From SIG603 sp963589785 (GTDB taxonomy: Bacteria > Bacillota > Clostridia > Oscillospirales > Acutalibacteraceae), in the NCBI GenBank assembly GCA_963589785.1, contig CAVAMJ010000009.1, positions 41,891 to 105,890 on the forward strand: a stretch of 64,000 nt of DNA, in the 5' to 3' direction. Position numbers and translations under genes: made by a program. Below are positions 32,977 through 41,815 of the stretch, piece by piece. Under the pieces are notes generated by a model, which was not told the DNA's origin, made no database searches, and was given only the letters and a program-made list of their open reading frames with translations. Position 1 is the first letter of the stretch. Each line of letters starts with the position of its first letter.

Positions 32977-34248
32977 ATGTTTATTGATTCAGCGAAAATT
33001 TATATAAAAGCCGGAAATGGCGGTAATGGTGCTGTTTCCTTCCACAGAGAGAAATACGTTGCTTCAGGCGGACCTGATGGCGGCGATGGCGGAAAAGGCG
33101 GAGACATCATCTTCGTTGTCGATGACAACCTTTCTACCTTAGCCGATTTTAGATACAAGAGAAAATATGTCGCCAAAAATGGCGAGGGCGGTCGAGGAAA
33201 GCGCTGTTTCGGAAAGAAAGCGGATCCGCTTTACATCAAGGTTCCTATGGGTACTACTATTCGTGATGTAGCAACAGGAAGACTTCTTGCCGATATGTCC
33301 GACCATGAAGAGCACATAATCGCTAAAGGCGGTCGTGGCGGCTGGGGAAATGTTCATTTTGCTACACCTACCCGTCAGACACCAAGATTTGCAAAGCCAG
33401 GTAACCCGGGGGAAGAATTTGAGGTTCAGCTCGAGCTTAAGCTTTTAGCAGATGTAGGATTAGTAGGATTCCCAAATGTTGGCAAATCCACACTTGTTTC
33501 TGTTGTCAGTGAAGCTAAGCCTGAGATAGCTAACTATCACTTCACTACAATCAATCCTGTTTTGGGTGTTGTCAGAATGGGTGAAGGTCAGTCATTTGTT
33601 ATGGCAGACATTCCCGGACTTATTGAGGGCGCAGGCGACGGTGTAGGACTTGGACACAAGTTCCTAAGACACGTTGAGCGATGCAGAATGTTAGTTCACA
33701 TTGTTGATGTTGCAGGCAGTGAGGGAAGAGATCCAAAAGAGGACTTCGAGATTATTAATTCCGAGCTTAAAAAGTTTAATCCCGAACTTGCTGAAAGACC
33801 GATGATTGTAGCGGGCAACAAGTGCGATTTGTGTGACGATGAACAAATCGAAGAGTTCAGAAAGTTTGTCGAAGATAAAGGATATAAGTTCTTCCCGATT
33901 ATGGCTGCAATTAGCTATGGTGTCGATGAGCTTTTAAAGTGCATCCAAGAAATGCTCTCTCAGTTGCCTCCAATCGTAAGATATGAGCCAGATCCGGTAG
34001 TCGTCAAGCCGGCAGAAGAGTTTGATCAGACGGCAGTATCCGTTCATGTTGAGGATGGAATTTATGTTGTCGAAGGAAAGTGGCTGCTTCAGCTTATTGA
34101 CAGTGTTAACTTTGATGACTTTGAGTCGCTCCAGTATTTTGAGAGAGTGCTTATCAATACAGGTGTTATCGATGCTCTCAGAGATGCGGGTATCAACGAG
34201 GGAGACACTGTAAGTATTTATGACTTACAGTTTGATTTCGTTGAGTAA
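32977..34248 (+). CDS. obgE: GTPase ObgE/CgtA
   Basis: 423-residue ribosome-assembly and stress GTPase. Three domains: glycine-rich Obg fold (1-158, GGDGGKGGDI), GTPase domain with GFPNVGKSTL (P-loop), DIPGLIEGA (switch II) and NKCD (base recognition), and a C-terminal OCT domain ending in DTVSIYDLQFDF. Lies after the L21-L27 operon, its usual neighbour, though a terminator separates them. Confidence 0.96.
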   Translation: MFIDSAKIYIKAGNGGNGAVSFHREKYVASGGPDGGDGGKGGDIIFVVDDNLSTLADFRYKRKYVAKNGEGGRGKRCFGKKADPLYIKVPMGTTIRDVATGRLLADMSDHEEHIIAKGGRGGWGNVHFATPTRQTPRFAKPGNPGEEFEVQLELKLLADVGLVGFPNVGKSTLVSVVSEAKPEIANYHFTTINPVLGVVRMGEGQSFVMADIPGLIEGAGDGVGLGHKFLRHVERCRMLVHIVDVAGSEGRDPKEDFEIINSELKKFNPELAERPMIVAGNKCDLCDDEQIEEFRKFVEDKGYKFFPIMAAISYGVDELLKCIQEMLSQLPPIVRYEPDPVVVKPAEEFDQTAVSVHVEDGIYVVEGKWLLQLIDSVNFDDFESLQYFERVLINTGVIDALRDAGINEGDTVSIYDLQFDFVE

Positions 34249-34260
34249 GGAGAAAGTAGT

Positions 34261-34647
34261 TTGTTTAATCAAAACACAGATTTAAAAAATATCAGTCCCC
34301 TTACATATGCATTCATCGGAGATTCGGTTTATGAGCTTCTTGTCAGAGATTATGTAGTCTCTTTAGGCAATGCTCCTTTGAAAAAGCTTAACTCGGTAAA
34401 AGTTGAATATGTGCGTTGTGAATTTCAAGCAGCTGCTGTTTCGAAGCTTATTGATGTTTTCACAGAGGACGAAAAAGATATTTTTCTTAGAGGCAGAAAT
34501 GCACACGTAGGTCATGTGCCGAAAAATTCGACTACCGCCGATTACCATTTGGCAACAGCGTTGGAGTGTGTTTTCGGCTATCTATACATGAAAAACGACA
34601 CAAATAGAATTGACGAGTTGTTCGCCAAAATAATCGAGAATATCTAA
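34261..34647 (+). CDS. mrnC: Mini-ribonuclease III
   Basis: 128-residue RNase III-like endonuclease domain without a dsRNA-binding domain; matures 23S rRNA ends. The TTG start at 34261 with AAGGAGAAAG upstream gives MFNQNTDLKN. Signature: LTYAFIGDSVYELLVRDYV with the catalytic Asp, and the second acidic site in ALECVFGYLYM. Twelve bases after obgE, in the same operon. Confidence 0.92.
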   Translation: MFNQNTDLKNISPLTYAFIGDSVYELLVRDYVVSLGNAPLKKLNSVKVEYVRCEFQAAAVSKLIDVFTEDEKDIFLRGRNAHVGHVPKNSTTADYHLATALECVFGYLYMKNDTNRIDELFAKIIENI

Positions 34648-34702
34648 ATTATATATGCAGGTGCTATTTTAGTGCCTGCATAACTTTAAAAAGGAGATAT
34701 TA

Positions 34703-35623
34703 ATGAAGAAATTAAGAGAAAGTATTACAGATATTATTTTCTTTATTATAGGTTCATGCCTTTATTCCGTTGCTGTAAATGTTTTTACTTCCCCAAACAA
34801 TATTGCTCCGGGTGGAGTAACAGGTATAGGAACTATGCTCCACTATGCAATCGGCACACCTATAGGTATAGTTGGTATTATCCTTAATATTCCTATAGTC
34901 ATTGCGGCGATTATACAGATAGGCTATAAGCTGGTTTTAAAGACTTCAGCCGCTATCGTCTGTACATCAGCTGCTATTGACCTTTTGGGATTCGTATTAC
35001 CTGAATATCACGGTGATATGATAATTGTCATCATATGTGGTGGTGTCTTTGAAGGATTAGGTTTATCTCTTATTTTTTGGCGTGGAGCAACCACAGGCGG
35101 AACAGATATGCTTGCAAGACTTGTTGGCAATAAAGTGAAGTTTATGTCAATGGGAAAGCTTATGCTTTGTATTGACGGAATTGTAATTCTTGCATCAGCA
35201 TTCGTTTATAAAAGTGTTGATAGTGCGGTGTATGCTATAATTGACGTTTTTGTTAGCACAAAGATTATCGATTATATTCTCTACGGTATGGACATTGGAA
35301 ACGGTAAGCTTTTTTATGTTGTGTCACCGCATGTAGTTGAAATTTCCGAGAGAATTATGGATGAGATGAACCGTGGAGCAACACTTTTAAAGGCTCGCGG
35401 TGCATATACTAAGGTCGACGGCGAGATACTGATGTGTGCCGTAAGACGCTTTGAAATCGCAAAGCTAAATAAAATAATCAGATCAGTTGACCCATCAGCA
35501 TTTGTAATTGTTTCCGATGCAGGTGAAATTACAGGCGAAGGCTTTAAATCAACGGAAACTGACGATAAGACAATCTCGCAAATTATGGCAGAAATCAAAT
35601 CAAAAGGAGCTAAGGAGAATTAA
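34703..35623 (+). CDS. YitT-family membrane protein
   Basis: 306 residues with five to six membrane helices in the N-terminal YitT_membrane region (GSCLYSVAVNVFTSPNNIAPGGVTG, FWRGATTGGTDMLA) and a soluble C-terminal DUF2179 domain (LKARGAYTKVDGEILMCAVRR). Widespread in Firmicutes without a settled function. The stop is followed within two bases by the methylase gene, so they are cotranscribed. Confidence 0.9.
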   Translation: MKKLRESITDIIFFIIGSCLYSVAVNVFTSPNNIAPGGVTGIGTMLHYAIGTPIGIVGIILNIPIVIAAIIQIGYKLVLKTSAAIVCTSAAIDLLGFVLPEYHGDMIIVIICGGVFEGLGLSLIFWRGATTGGTDMLARLVGNKVKFMSMGKLMLCIDGIVILASAFVYKSVDSAVYAIIDVFVSTKIIDYILYGMDIGNGKLFYVVSPHVVEISERIMDEMNRGATLLKARGAYTKVDGEILMCAVRRFEIAKLNKIIRSVDPSAFVIVSDAGEITGEGFKSTETDDKTISQIMAEIKSKGAKEN

Positions 35624-35624
35624 A

Positions 35625-36935
35625 ATGGCAATGCTTCCCAAATCATTTCTTGACAGAATGGAAAAATATCTTGGCGAAGAATTTGACGCATTCGTTTCTT
35701 CATATGATTTACCTGTTACTAAGGGTATAAGAGTAAACGAGCTAAAATGCACTCCCGAAAAACTTATTGATTTAATGCCGATCAAGCTTTTGCCGTCACC
35801 TTTTTGTTCTGATTCGTTTTATTCCGAAGAAGAAATTAAAGTCGGCTTCAATCCACTTCACAGTGCGGGAGCTTTCTATTCCCAGGAGCCGTCTGCTTCG
35901 GTTCCTGTTGAGTTACTCGATCCAAAACCGGGTGATTTAGTACTCGATATGTGTGCGGCACCAGGAGGAAAAACCACGCAAATAGCTTCAAAACTAAAAG
36001 GCGAAGGACTGATAATCTGTAACGAGGTTGTAAAAAGCAGAGCAAATATTCTTTTGTCAAATGTAGAAAGAATGGGTATTGCTAATGCTGTTGTAACTTC
36101 ATCATATCCGGAAAAAATAGCAGAGGTTTTGCCTGAATATTTCGATAAAATTGTAGTCGATGCTCCGTGTTCAGGAGAAGGAATGTTCAGAAAAAACAGC
36201 GAAGCCATCACAGAATGGTCACCTGAGCATGTTGAGTCATGTGCTGTCCGTCAGCTTGCTATCTTGAACGATGCGGCTGATTGCCTTAAAAAGGGCGGAA
36301 CTCTTGTTTACTCAACTTGTACCTTCTCATATGAAGAAAACGAGGGTGTGATCTCTTCATTCTTAAAGTCTCACCCTGATTTTGAGCTTGTTCCTGTGAA
36401 TACAGAGTATGCACACACCGGTCTTGAGGGAATGCCTGTAGTCAGAATTTATCCAATGGACGGCGGAGAGGGCCATTTTGCCGCCAAGTTAAGAAAGCTC
36501 GGAGAATATGAGGCAGATTATGAAATCCGCAATGACAAAAAGATCGAGAAAATTGAACTCCTTAATGATTTGACCTCAAAAAAGTGGGAGAATGTTACGG
36601 TGGCAAAAGATAAGATTTACCTTCTGCCAAATGATTTGCCAAACCTAAAAGGTTTAAATGTTTTGAGAGCGGGAGTTCTATTTGGAGAAATAATAAAAAA
36701 CAGGGTAGAACCGCACCACCATTTCTTCATGGCATCCTCAATGGATGATCTCACTAACACTATAAATCTAGATATAAACTCAGATGAACTTCTCCGCTTT
36801 TTACGAGGAGAAGAAATTGAAGCTGACACTAAAGGATATACTGCTGTTTGTGTGAACGGAATAACCATTGGCTTTGGAAAGGCTTCAAACGGTCGCCTAA
36901 AAAACAAATATCCTAAGGGATTACGTTATCACTAA
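35625..36935 (+). CDS. RsmF/NOL1-NOP2-Sun family RNA m5C methyltransferase
   Basis: 436 residues. The ATG at 35625 (AAGGAG upstream) was chosen over an open frame extending back into yitT. S-adenosylmethionine fold with LDMCAAPGGKTTQIA (motif I), VDAPCSGEGMFRK carrying one catalytic Cys, and VYSTCTFSYEENE carrying the other. The C-terminal part (from about 300) is the RsmF-type PUA-like extension. It should methylate a cytosine in 16S rRNA. Confidence 0.9.
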   Translation: MAMLPKSFLDRMEKYLGEEFDAFVSSYDLPVTKGIRVNELKCTPEKLIDLMPIKLLPSPFCSDSFYSEEEIKVGFNPLHSAGAFYSQEPSASVPVELLDPKPGDLVLDMCAAPGGKTTQIASKLKGEGLIICNEVVKSRANILLSNVERMGIANAVVTSSYPEKIAEVLPEYFDKIVVDAPCSGEGMFRKNSEAITEWSPEHVESCAVRQLAILNDAADCLKKGGTLVYSTCTFSYEENEGVISSFLKSHPDFELVPVNTEYAHTGLEGMPVVRIYPMDGGEGHFAAKLRKLGEYEADYEIRNDKKIEKIELLNDLTSKKWENVTVAKDKIYLLPNDLPNLKGLNVLRAGVLFGEIIKNRVEPHHHFFMASSMDDLTNTINLDINSDELLRFLRGEEIEADTKGYTAVCVNGITIGFGKASNGRLKNKYPKGLRYH

Positions 36936-36950
36936 AAGGAAATTTAAGAA

Positions 36951-37481
36951 ATGTCTATTAAAACAGAAAGACTTGTGTTAAGAAAATGGACTGAATCAGA
37001 TGCTGAAAGTCTGTATAAATACGCAAAAGATCCCGATGTCGGGCCTATTGCTGGTTGGCCGTCGCATACAAGTGTTGAGGCAAGCTTAAATACCATAAAG
37101 AACGTACTTCAAGGCGAAGAATGCTATGCCATTTGTTTAAAGGGCGATAACAGCCCAATAGGAAGCTGTGAGCTTAAATTAAACGCTGATGTTGAATATG
37201 AAGCCGAAATCGGATATTGGATCGGTAAGCCGTTCTGGGGACACGGATATATGCCGGAGGCAGTAAACGCACTTTTGAAAAGGGCTTTTTCAGAACTTAA
37301 TATGAAGAAGATCTGGTGTTGCTACTATGACGGAAATCTAAAGTCTAAAAGAGTTCAGGAAAAATGCGGATTTATCTATCATCATACAGTAAATGAGAAA
37401 TGGGTACCGCTTATGCAGGAACTGAGAATAGACCATGTAAATCTTCTCACAAAAGAAGATTGGGAGAAAATACGCAAATGA
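36951..37481 (+). CDS. GNAT N-acetyltransferase (RimJ/RimL type)
   Basis: 176 residues with the acetyltransferase pattern of the RimJ/RimL group: TERLVLRKWTESDAESL at the start, EIGYWIGKPFWGHGYMPEAV (acetyl-CoA pyrophosphate loop) and NLKSKRVQEKCGF. Probable protein or small-molecule N-acetylation; substrate unknown. Shares its stop with the left arm of a bidirectional terminator that faces tmcAL. Confidence 0.92.
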   Translation: MSIKTERLVLRKWTESDAESLYKYAKDPDVGPIAGWPSHTSVEASLNTIKNVLQGEECYAICLKGDNSPIGSCELKLNADVEYEAEIGYWIGKPFWGHGYMPEAVNALLKRAFSELNMKKIWCCYYDGNLKSKRVQEKCGFIYHHTVNEKWVPLMQELRIDHVNLLTKEDWEKIRK

Positions 37482-37513
37482 TAAAAGTCCGGTTTTCGCC
37501 GGACTTTTATCAT
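37478..37513. terminator. Bidirectional terminator between GNAT gene and tmcAL
   Basis: Perfect 15-bp stem ATGATAAAAGTCCGG/CCGGACTTTTATCAT with six-base loop. It contains the stop codons of both convergent genes. Confidence 0.93.
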
Positions 37514-38697
37514 TTTATTTTGACTATGTTCTTTGTATAATAGTTGCCGGTTGAGCCGATAATCGGTTGAGTAAGCGAATATATATCGTCAACTTTTGCT
37601 TCAAATTCAAAAATGCTTTGCTGATCACAGTCAAGCTTCTTAACTTCATTATAGCGCAGTATAAACGGGTAATTATTCTGTTTGGAACGAAGTATTTGCT
37701 CACCGTTTTTATTCATTCCGAGAATTCTGATATACTTAGGATATTTCATTTTCTCTTTATCAATATCAAGTAAGATTCTAAGCATAATTCTTCGTATTCT
37801 TGAGTGTGTATATCGCTTAGATTTAATCGAATCATAAAGCTCTTCGAGACTTTTAGAGGTGGCGGCGGCTTTCTTAATTTTAAATTCAAGTCCTTCACTG
37901 ACATCAGGTATCTCTCTGATTTGCGCTTCACTCATATTTCTGATTTTGTATAGGATCGTTCTGTCAAGCAAATTTAAATCTGTCGGTGCTTGCCCGTTTT
38001 TAACTGCTTCGTTTAGTATATCGAAAGAGGGCACAAACGCAGAAACATTTTCACCATTTTTTAAAAGCTCTCTAATGCTTTTTGCCGAAATATAAGTATT
38101 ATCATCAGCCTTGTCATGTGCAGAGCCGACTCGCTTTATACTATGAGGTTCTATTTTAGAATTAAGCTTTTTGATTGCCTTAATATATTCTATACCCAAA
38201 ATATCATTTGGATTTTTAAGCATCTCTGAATAGCTTTCACCTAAAATAGCATTGACTGCGTTCATTCTTGCAAGCGGAAAAGATATTCCGCTTTTGAGTT
38301 CTTTGTTAAGTGCAGATGAATATTCTTCGCTAAGTAAAAACTCAGCAAGAGAATTGAGTTTATCTATATCACTGCTTTCGCTTCCGAAATATAATCTATC
38401 GACACATCCAAGCGCATCTAATAGATAGACAGCACATTTTCCGAATGCCTCAGCCGATGCTGCCGCAAACGAAACAGGTAGTTCTATAACCAAATCAGCT
38501 CCGCCTTTAAGAGCCATTTCTGCTCTTGAATATTTGTCGATAATGGCCGGTTCGCCTCTCTGAACGAAATTACCGCTCATAACGCAAACAATTAAGCTGT
38601 CAGTTTCTTCTTTAATTTTATCAATTTGGTATTTATGTCCGCTGTGAAACGGATTATATTCGCAAATTATTCCCGAAATCAACTTTTCTGACAGCAT
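37510..38697 (-). CDS. tmcAL: tRNA(Met) cytidine acetate ligase
   Basis: 395 residues. Forms ac4C34 in elongator tRNA-Met from acetate and ATP. The nucleotidyltransferase core has ICEYNPFHSGHKYQI (HxGH), MSGNFVQRGEPAI, and the ELPVSFAAASAEAFG segment typical of the YlbM family. Placement divergent from acetate kinase fits, since the enzyme consumes acetate directly. Confidence 0.92.
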   Translation of the reverse strand: MLSEKLISGIICEYNPFHSGHKYQIDKIKEETDSLIVCVMSGNFVQRGEPAIIDKYSRAEMALKGGADLVIELPVSFAAASAEAFGKCAVYLLDALGCVDRLYFGSESSDIDKLNSLAEFLLSEEYSSALNKELKSGISFPLARMNAVNAILGESYSEMLKNPNDILGIEYIKAIKKLNSKIEPHSIKRVGSAHDKADDNTYISAKSIRELLKNGENVSAFVPSFDILNEAVKNGQAPTDLNLLDRTILYKIRNMSEAQIREIPDVSEGLEFKIKKAAATSKSLEELYDSIKSKRYTHSRIRRIMLRILLDIDKEKMKYPKYIRILGMNKNGEQILRSKQNNYPFILRYNEVKKLDCDQQSIFEFEAKVDDIYSLTQPIIGSTGNYYTKNIVKIK

Positions 38698-38731
38698 ATT
38701 CTAAATAAACTCCTTGAAATTTAATTGTACT

Positions 38732-38767
38732 TGTAATATTATATTACAGATGATGGTTGATTTTCAA
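38732..38767 (-). promoter_or_regulatory. tmcAL promoter with overlapping palindrome
   Basis: On the minus strand TTGAAA (38762-38767) and TATAAT (38738-38743), 18-bp spacer. The perfect dyad TGTAATA-TTA-TATTACA (38732-38748) covers the -10 box. It lies in the divergent space before ackA. Confidence 0.55.
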
Positions 38768-38813
38768 CATTTAGCTTTTTTTTTATTATCTATACTAATG
38801 GAGGAATATTTTA

Positions 38814-40019
38814 ATGAAAATTCTAGTCATTAATGCAGGTAGCTCATCCCTCAAGTACCAGATCATTGATATGGACAACGAGCAGATGCTCTGCAAGGGA
38901 AACTGTGAGAGAATCGGACTCGAGATGGGTCTTTTCAGCTACAAGAAGGCTGACGGTTACTCAGTAAGCAAGGAAATCCCAATGAAGAACCATTCTGTTG
39001 CTTTCCAGCAGGTTATGGAGGCTGTTTCTGATCCGGAGCACGGTACAGTTAAGGATTTGTCCGAGATCTCTGCTGTAGGTCACAGAGTTGTTCAGGGTGG
39101 AGCTATTTTCCACAAGTCTGAGCTCGTTAACGATGAGGTTATTGCTGGTATCGAGTCTCTCATCCCGCTTGCACCTCTTCATAACAGCGCAAACGTACAG
39201 GGCGTTAAGGCTTGCATCGAGGTTCTCGGCAAGGATGTTCCTCAGGTTGTTGTTTTCGATACTTCTTTCCACGCAACAATGCCTCCTAAGGCTTATATGT
39301 ACGCTATTCCTTACGAGTACTACGAGAAGCATCACATCAGAAGATACGGTGCTCACGGCACATCTCACAGATATGTTTCTAACCGTGTTGCTGAGATCAT
39401 GGGCAAGGACATTAAGGACCTCAAGATTATCTCTTGCCACATCGGTAACGGTTCTTCTATCACAGCTATCGACGGCGGTGTTGTAATCGATACAACAATG
39501 GGTCTCACTCCTCTTGACGGCTTCATGATGGGTACACGTACAGGTACACTCGATCCTTCAGTTGTTACATTCCTCGGTGAGCAGGAGCACCTCTCACTCG
39601 AAGAGCTCGACAGCATCCTCAACAAGAAGTCCGGTCTTCTCGGTATTTCCGGTGTTTCTTCCGATGACCGTGATGTTTCTAAGGCTGAGGCAGAGGGTAA
39701 CGAGAGAGCACACCTCGCACACGAGATGTTGGTTTACCAGATTCAGAAGTTCATCGGCTCTTATGTTGCAGCACTCGGCGGTGTAGATGTTATCACATTT
39801 ACAGCAGGTCTCGGTGAGAACCAGTTTGACCTCCGTGAGAGAGTTTGCAAGGGTCTTAAGGTATTCGGCGTAGACTTCGATCACGAGGCAAATGAAGGTC
39901 TCTGCGGTAAGGAGGCACTCATTTCCACACCTGATTCTAAGGTTAAGGTTTATGTTGTTCCTACAAACGAGGAGCTTGTTATCGCTCGTGATACAAAGGC
40001 TATCGTTGAGGCTCTCTAA
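38814..40019 (+). CDS. ackA: Acetate kinase
   Basis: 401 residues; makes ATP from acetyl phosphate in fermentative metabolism. All ASKHA-kinase family motifs are present: LVINAGSSSLKYQ, GHRVVQGG, the VFDTSFHATMP active-site segment, HIGNGSSI, and TGGIGEN-type end, here TAGLGENQ. Codon choice is more optimised than in its neighbours, as expected for a highly expressed enzyme. No pta gene is adjacent. rex follows 208 bp downstream after a terminator. Confidence 0.97.
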   Translation: MKILVINAGSSSLKYQIIDMDNEQMLCKGNCERIGLEMGLFSYKKADGYSVSKEIPMKNHSVAFQQVMEAVSDPEHGTVKDLSEISAVGHRVVQGGAIFHKSELVNDEVIAGIESLIPLAPLHNSANVQGVKACIEVLGKDVPQVVVFDTSFHATMPPKAYMYAIPYEYYEKHHIRRYGAHGTSHRYVSNRVAEIMGKDIKDLKIISCHIGNGSSITAIDGGVVIDTTMGLTPLDGFMMGTRTGTLDPSVVTFLGEQEHLSLEELDSILNKKSGLLGISGVSSDDRDVSKAEAEGNERAHLAHEMLVYQIQKFIGSYVAALGGVDVITFTAGLGENQFDLRERVCKGLKVFGVDFDHEANEGLCGKEALISTPDSKVKVYVVPTNEELVIARDTKAIVEAL

Positions 40020-40044
40020 TTTAGATAGTTAAGCTATTGTTTTG

Positions 40045-40073
40045 CGGTGTCCGTTTTTCGGGCACCGTTTTTG
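40045..40073 (+). terminator. Terminator after ackA
   Basis: Nine-pair stem CGGTGTCCG/CGGGCACCG with loop T5 and T-run. Confidence 0.9.
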
Positions 40074-40169
40074 CTTTGCCATAAATATATTTTACACAAA
40101 CTTTACAAAGCACTGTTCAAATATCTTTGCACAAATATTGATTTTAAATTCGCATAATGATAAAATTAT

Positions 40170-40193
40170 TAAGTAAAAACTTAGCGATATAAT
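40170..40193 (+). promoter_or_regulatory. rex promoter with dyad
   Basis: -10 box TATAAT at 40188-40193; the dyad TAAGT-AAAA-ACTTA at 40170-40183 lies in the spacer. It does not match the known Rex consensus (TTGTGAAA-type), so the bound factor is unknown. Confidence 0.4.
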
Positions 40194-40227
40194 GTATTGA
40201 TAAATAAGTGCTTATGGAGGAAAGTGT

Positions 40228-40851
40228 ATGGAAAAAAGTATGGTGTCAAAGGCTACATTAGGCCGACTCCCCAGCTATCTGAATTACCTCAGAGAGCTTC
40301 CGGAGGAAGAATATAAACATATTTCTGCTACTGCTATAGCAAAATATCTTAACTTGGGAGAAGTTCAGGTAAGAAAGGATCTTGCGGCAGTTAGCGGAGC
40401 GGGCAAGCCAAAAGTCGGTTATAATACAGCCGAGTTAATCTCAAGGCTTGAAGATTATCTTGGTTATAATAAAATCACAAATGCCGTTTTGGTCGGAGCA
40501 GGAAAGCTTGGCATGGCTCTTATGCATTTTGAGGAATTTCAGCGCTACGGCGTAAAAATCGTAGCCGCATTTGATTTGCCTGAGAAAATCAAAGTTTCTG
40601 ACACCTCGGTTAAGGTTTTGCCGATGAACGAATTTGAAAGCTTCTGCATTTCACAAAATATAAAGCTTGGTATCATAACTGTCGGAGAAGATGCCGCGCA
40701 AAATGTGTGTAACAGAATGGTCAAATGCGGAATTAAGGCTGTATGGAATTTTGCTCCTTGCAAAATTGATGTACCAAACGGAACATTGTTAAAAAATGAA
40801 AATTTAGCGCTTTCGCTTGCTCATTTAAATAATCAGTTGATAAATTCTTAA
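40228..40851 (+). CDS. rex: Redox-sensing transcriptional repressor Rex
   Basis: 207 residues. N-terminal winged helix (LPSYLNYL, and LNLGEVQVRKDLAAVSGAGKPKVGY recognition region), then a Rossmann domain (VLVGAGKLGMALMHFEEF) that reads the NADH/NAD ratio. Rex represses fermentation genes until NADH rises. It stands next to ackA, a usual target pathway, although I found no standard Rex box upstream of ackA. Confidence 0.95.
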   Translation: MEKSMVSKATLGRLPSYLNYLRELPEEEYKHISATAIAKYLNLGEVQVRKDLAAVSGAGKPKVGYNTAELISRLEDYLGYNKITNAVLVGAGKLGMALMHFEEFQRYGVKIVAAFDLPEKIKVSDTSVKVLPMNEFESFCISQNIKLGIITVGEDAAQNVCNRMVKCGIKAVWNFAPCKIDVPNGTLLKNENLALSLAHLNNQLINS

Positions 40852-40862
40852 TGCTAAACTTT

Positions 40863-40892
40863 ACTCCTCGATTTTTGTCGGGGAGTATTTTG
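40863..40892 (+). terminator. Terminator after rex
   Basis: Nine-pair stem ACTCCTCGA/TCGGGGAGT, loop TTTTTG, then ATTTTG. Confidence 0.85.
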
Positions 40893-41027
40893 TTATTCAA
40901 ATTGCTTTTAATATAAAAGAATTGTGCTTTAAACCAAACAATATTAAACTGTAGTTTTTGAAACTGATATACTGTCCGTAAAATACACCTTTATATAAAG
41001 AATAGCACGATTAATTTCACTTTTTTA

Positions 41028-41056
41028 TTGAATATATATTTGTTGATTGTTATAAT
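41028..41056 (+). promoter_or_regulatory. Promoter of the LytTR operon
   Basis: TTGAAT (41028-41033), 17-bp spacer, TATAAT (41051-41056). Upstream, TACTGTCCGT at 40970-40979 shares GTCCGT with the direct repeats ahead of the hairpin RNAs at 46.05 kb, so weak autoregulation is possible. Confidence 0.65.
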
Positions 41057-41110
41057 CATTGTGTAGGATTGCTTACCGCAACGATAAGAATTAGGATGAA
41101 GGAAGTATAT

Positions 41111-41815
41111 ATGAGAATTGCACTGTGCGATGACGACAATAGAATCATGGATATTCTTGAGGATAAGCTCAATAAATATTCCAAAGATAATAATATCGAA
41201 TTCAATATTAAGCGTTTCTTAGGAGGCGGCGAACTTCTCCAATACGATTTGAAAGAAATTGATTTGTTGTTTTTAGATATGGAAATGCCCGGACTAAACG
41301 GCGTTGAAGTTGCTACGGAAATAAGAAAAACCAACAGAAGCATGGCTATTATATTTGTTACCGCTTTTGAAAAATTTGTTTTCGAAAGCTTTAAGGTTAA
41401 CGCTTTTCGTTATCTTTTAAAACCGTTAGATGATGAAAAATTTAATGAGGCTTTAGATGCTTTGTTCGAACAAAACAATAAAAAAGATGACTTTCTTTGC
41501 TTTTCGTTTCAGAATGAAAACTATCGCATAGCATATGATAATATCATTTATATTGAAATAATGCGCGATAAGATTTGGATTCATTGCTATGGAAAAGTCT
41601 ACCGCTGGAGAGGCACCTTAAAACAAATTACAGAAAAGCTTATTAAAAAAGGATTTTTCCAAGTACATAGAAGCTACTTGATAAATATGTCCAAAATCAA
41701 AAGTTATTCTTCAAATAACATAGTGCTGGACGAGGATTGTAATGTACCAATCAGCAAATATCGTCTCGATGCTTTCAGAGAAGAATATATCAAACATTGG
41801 AGTAAACTCTTATGA
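41111..41815 (+). CDS. LytTR-family response regulator
   Basis: 234 residues. ATG at 41111 with AAGGAAG upstream gives MRIALCDDDN; an earlier TTG frame is not needed. Receiver domain (1-118) with the acidic pocket CDDD and phospho-acceptor Asp56 (FLDMEMPG), then a LytTR DNA-binding domain (from about 135: NIIYIEIMRDKIWIH, FFQVHRSYLINM). LytTR proteins bind pairs of 9-10 bp direct repeats one face apart on DNA; such repeats occur after this operon. Overlaps the kinase gene by four bases. Confidence 0.94.
   Translation: MRIALCDDDNRIMDILEDKLNKYSKDNNIEFNIKRFLGGGELLQYDLKEIDLLFLDMEMPGLNGVEVATEIRKTNRSMAIIFVTAFEKFVFESFKVNAFRYLLKPLDDEKFNEALDALFEQNNKKDDFLCFSFQNENYRIAYDNIIYIEIMRDKIWIHCYGKVYRWRGTLKQITEKLIKKGFFQVHRSYLINMSKIKSYSSNNIVLDEDCNVPISKYRLDAFREEYIKHWSKLL

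Noticed and set aside
38698..38813. Rex box ahead of ackA
   Set aside because: The palindrome TGTAATA-TTA-TATTACA does not match the Rex consensus and fits the divergent tmcAL -10 instead.
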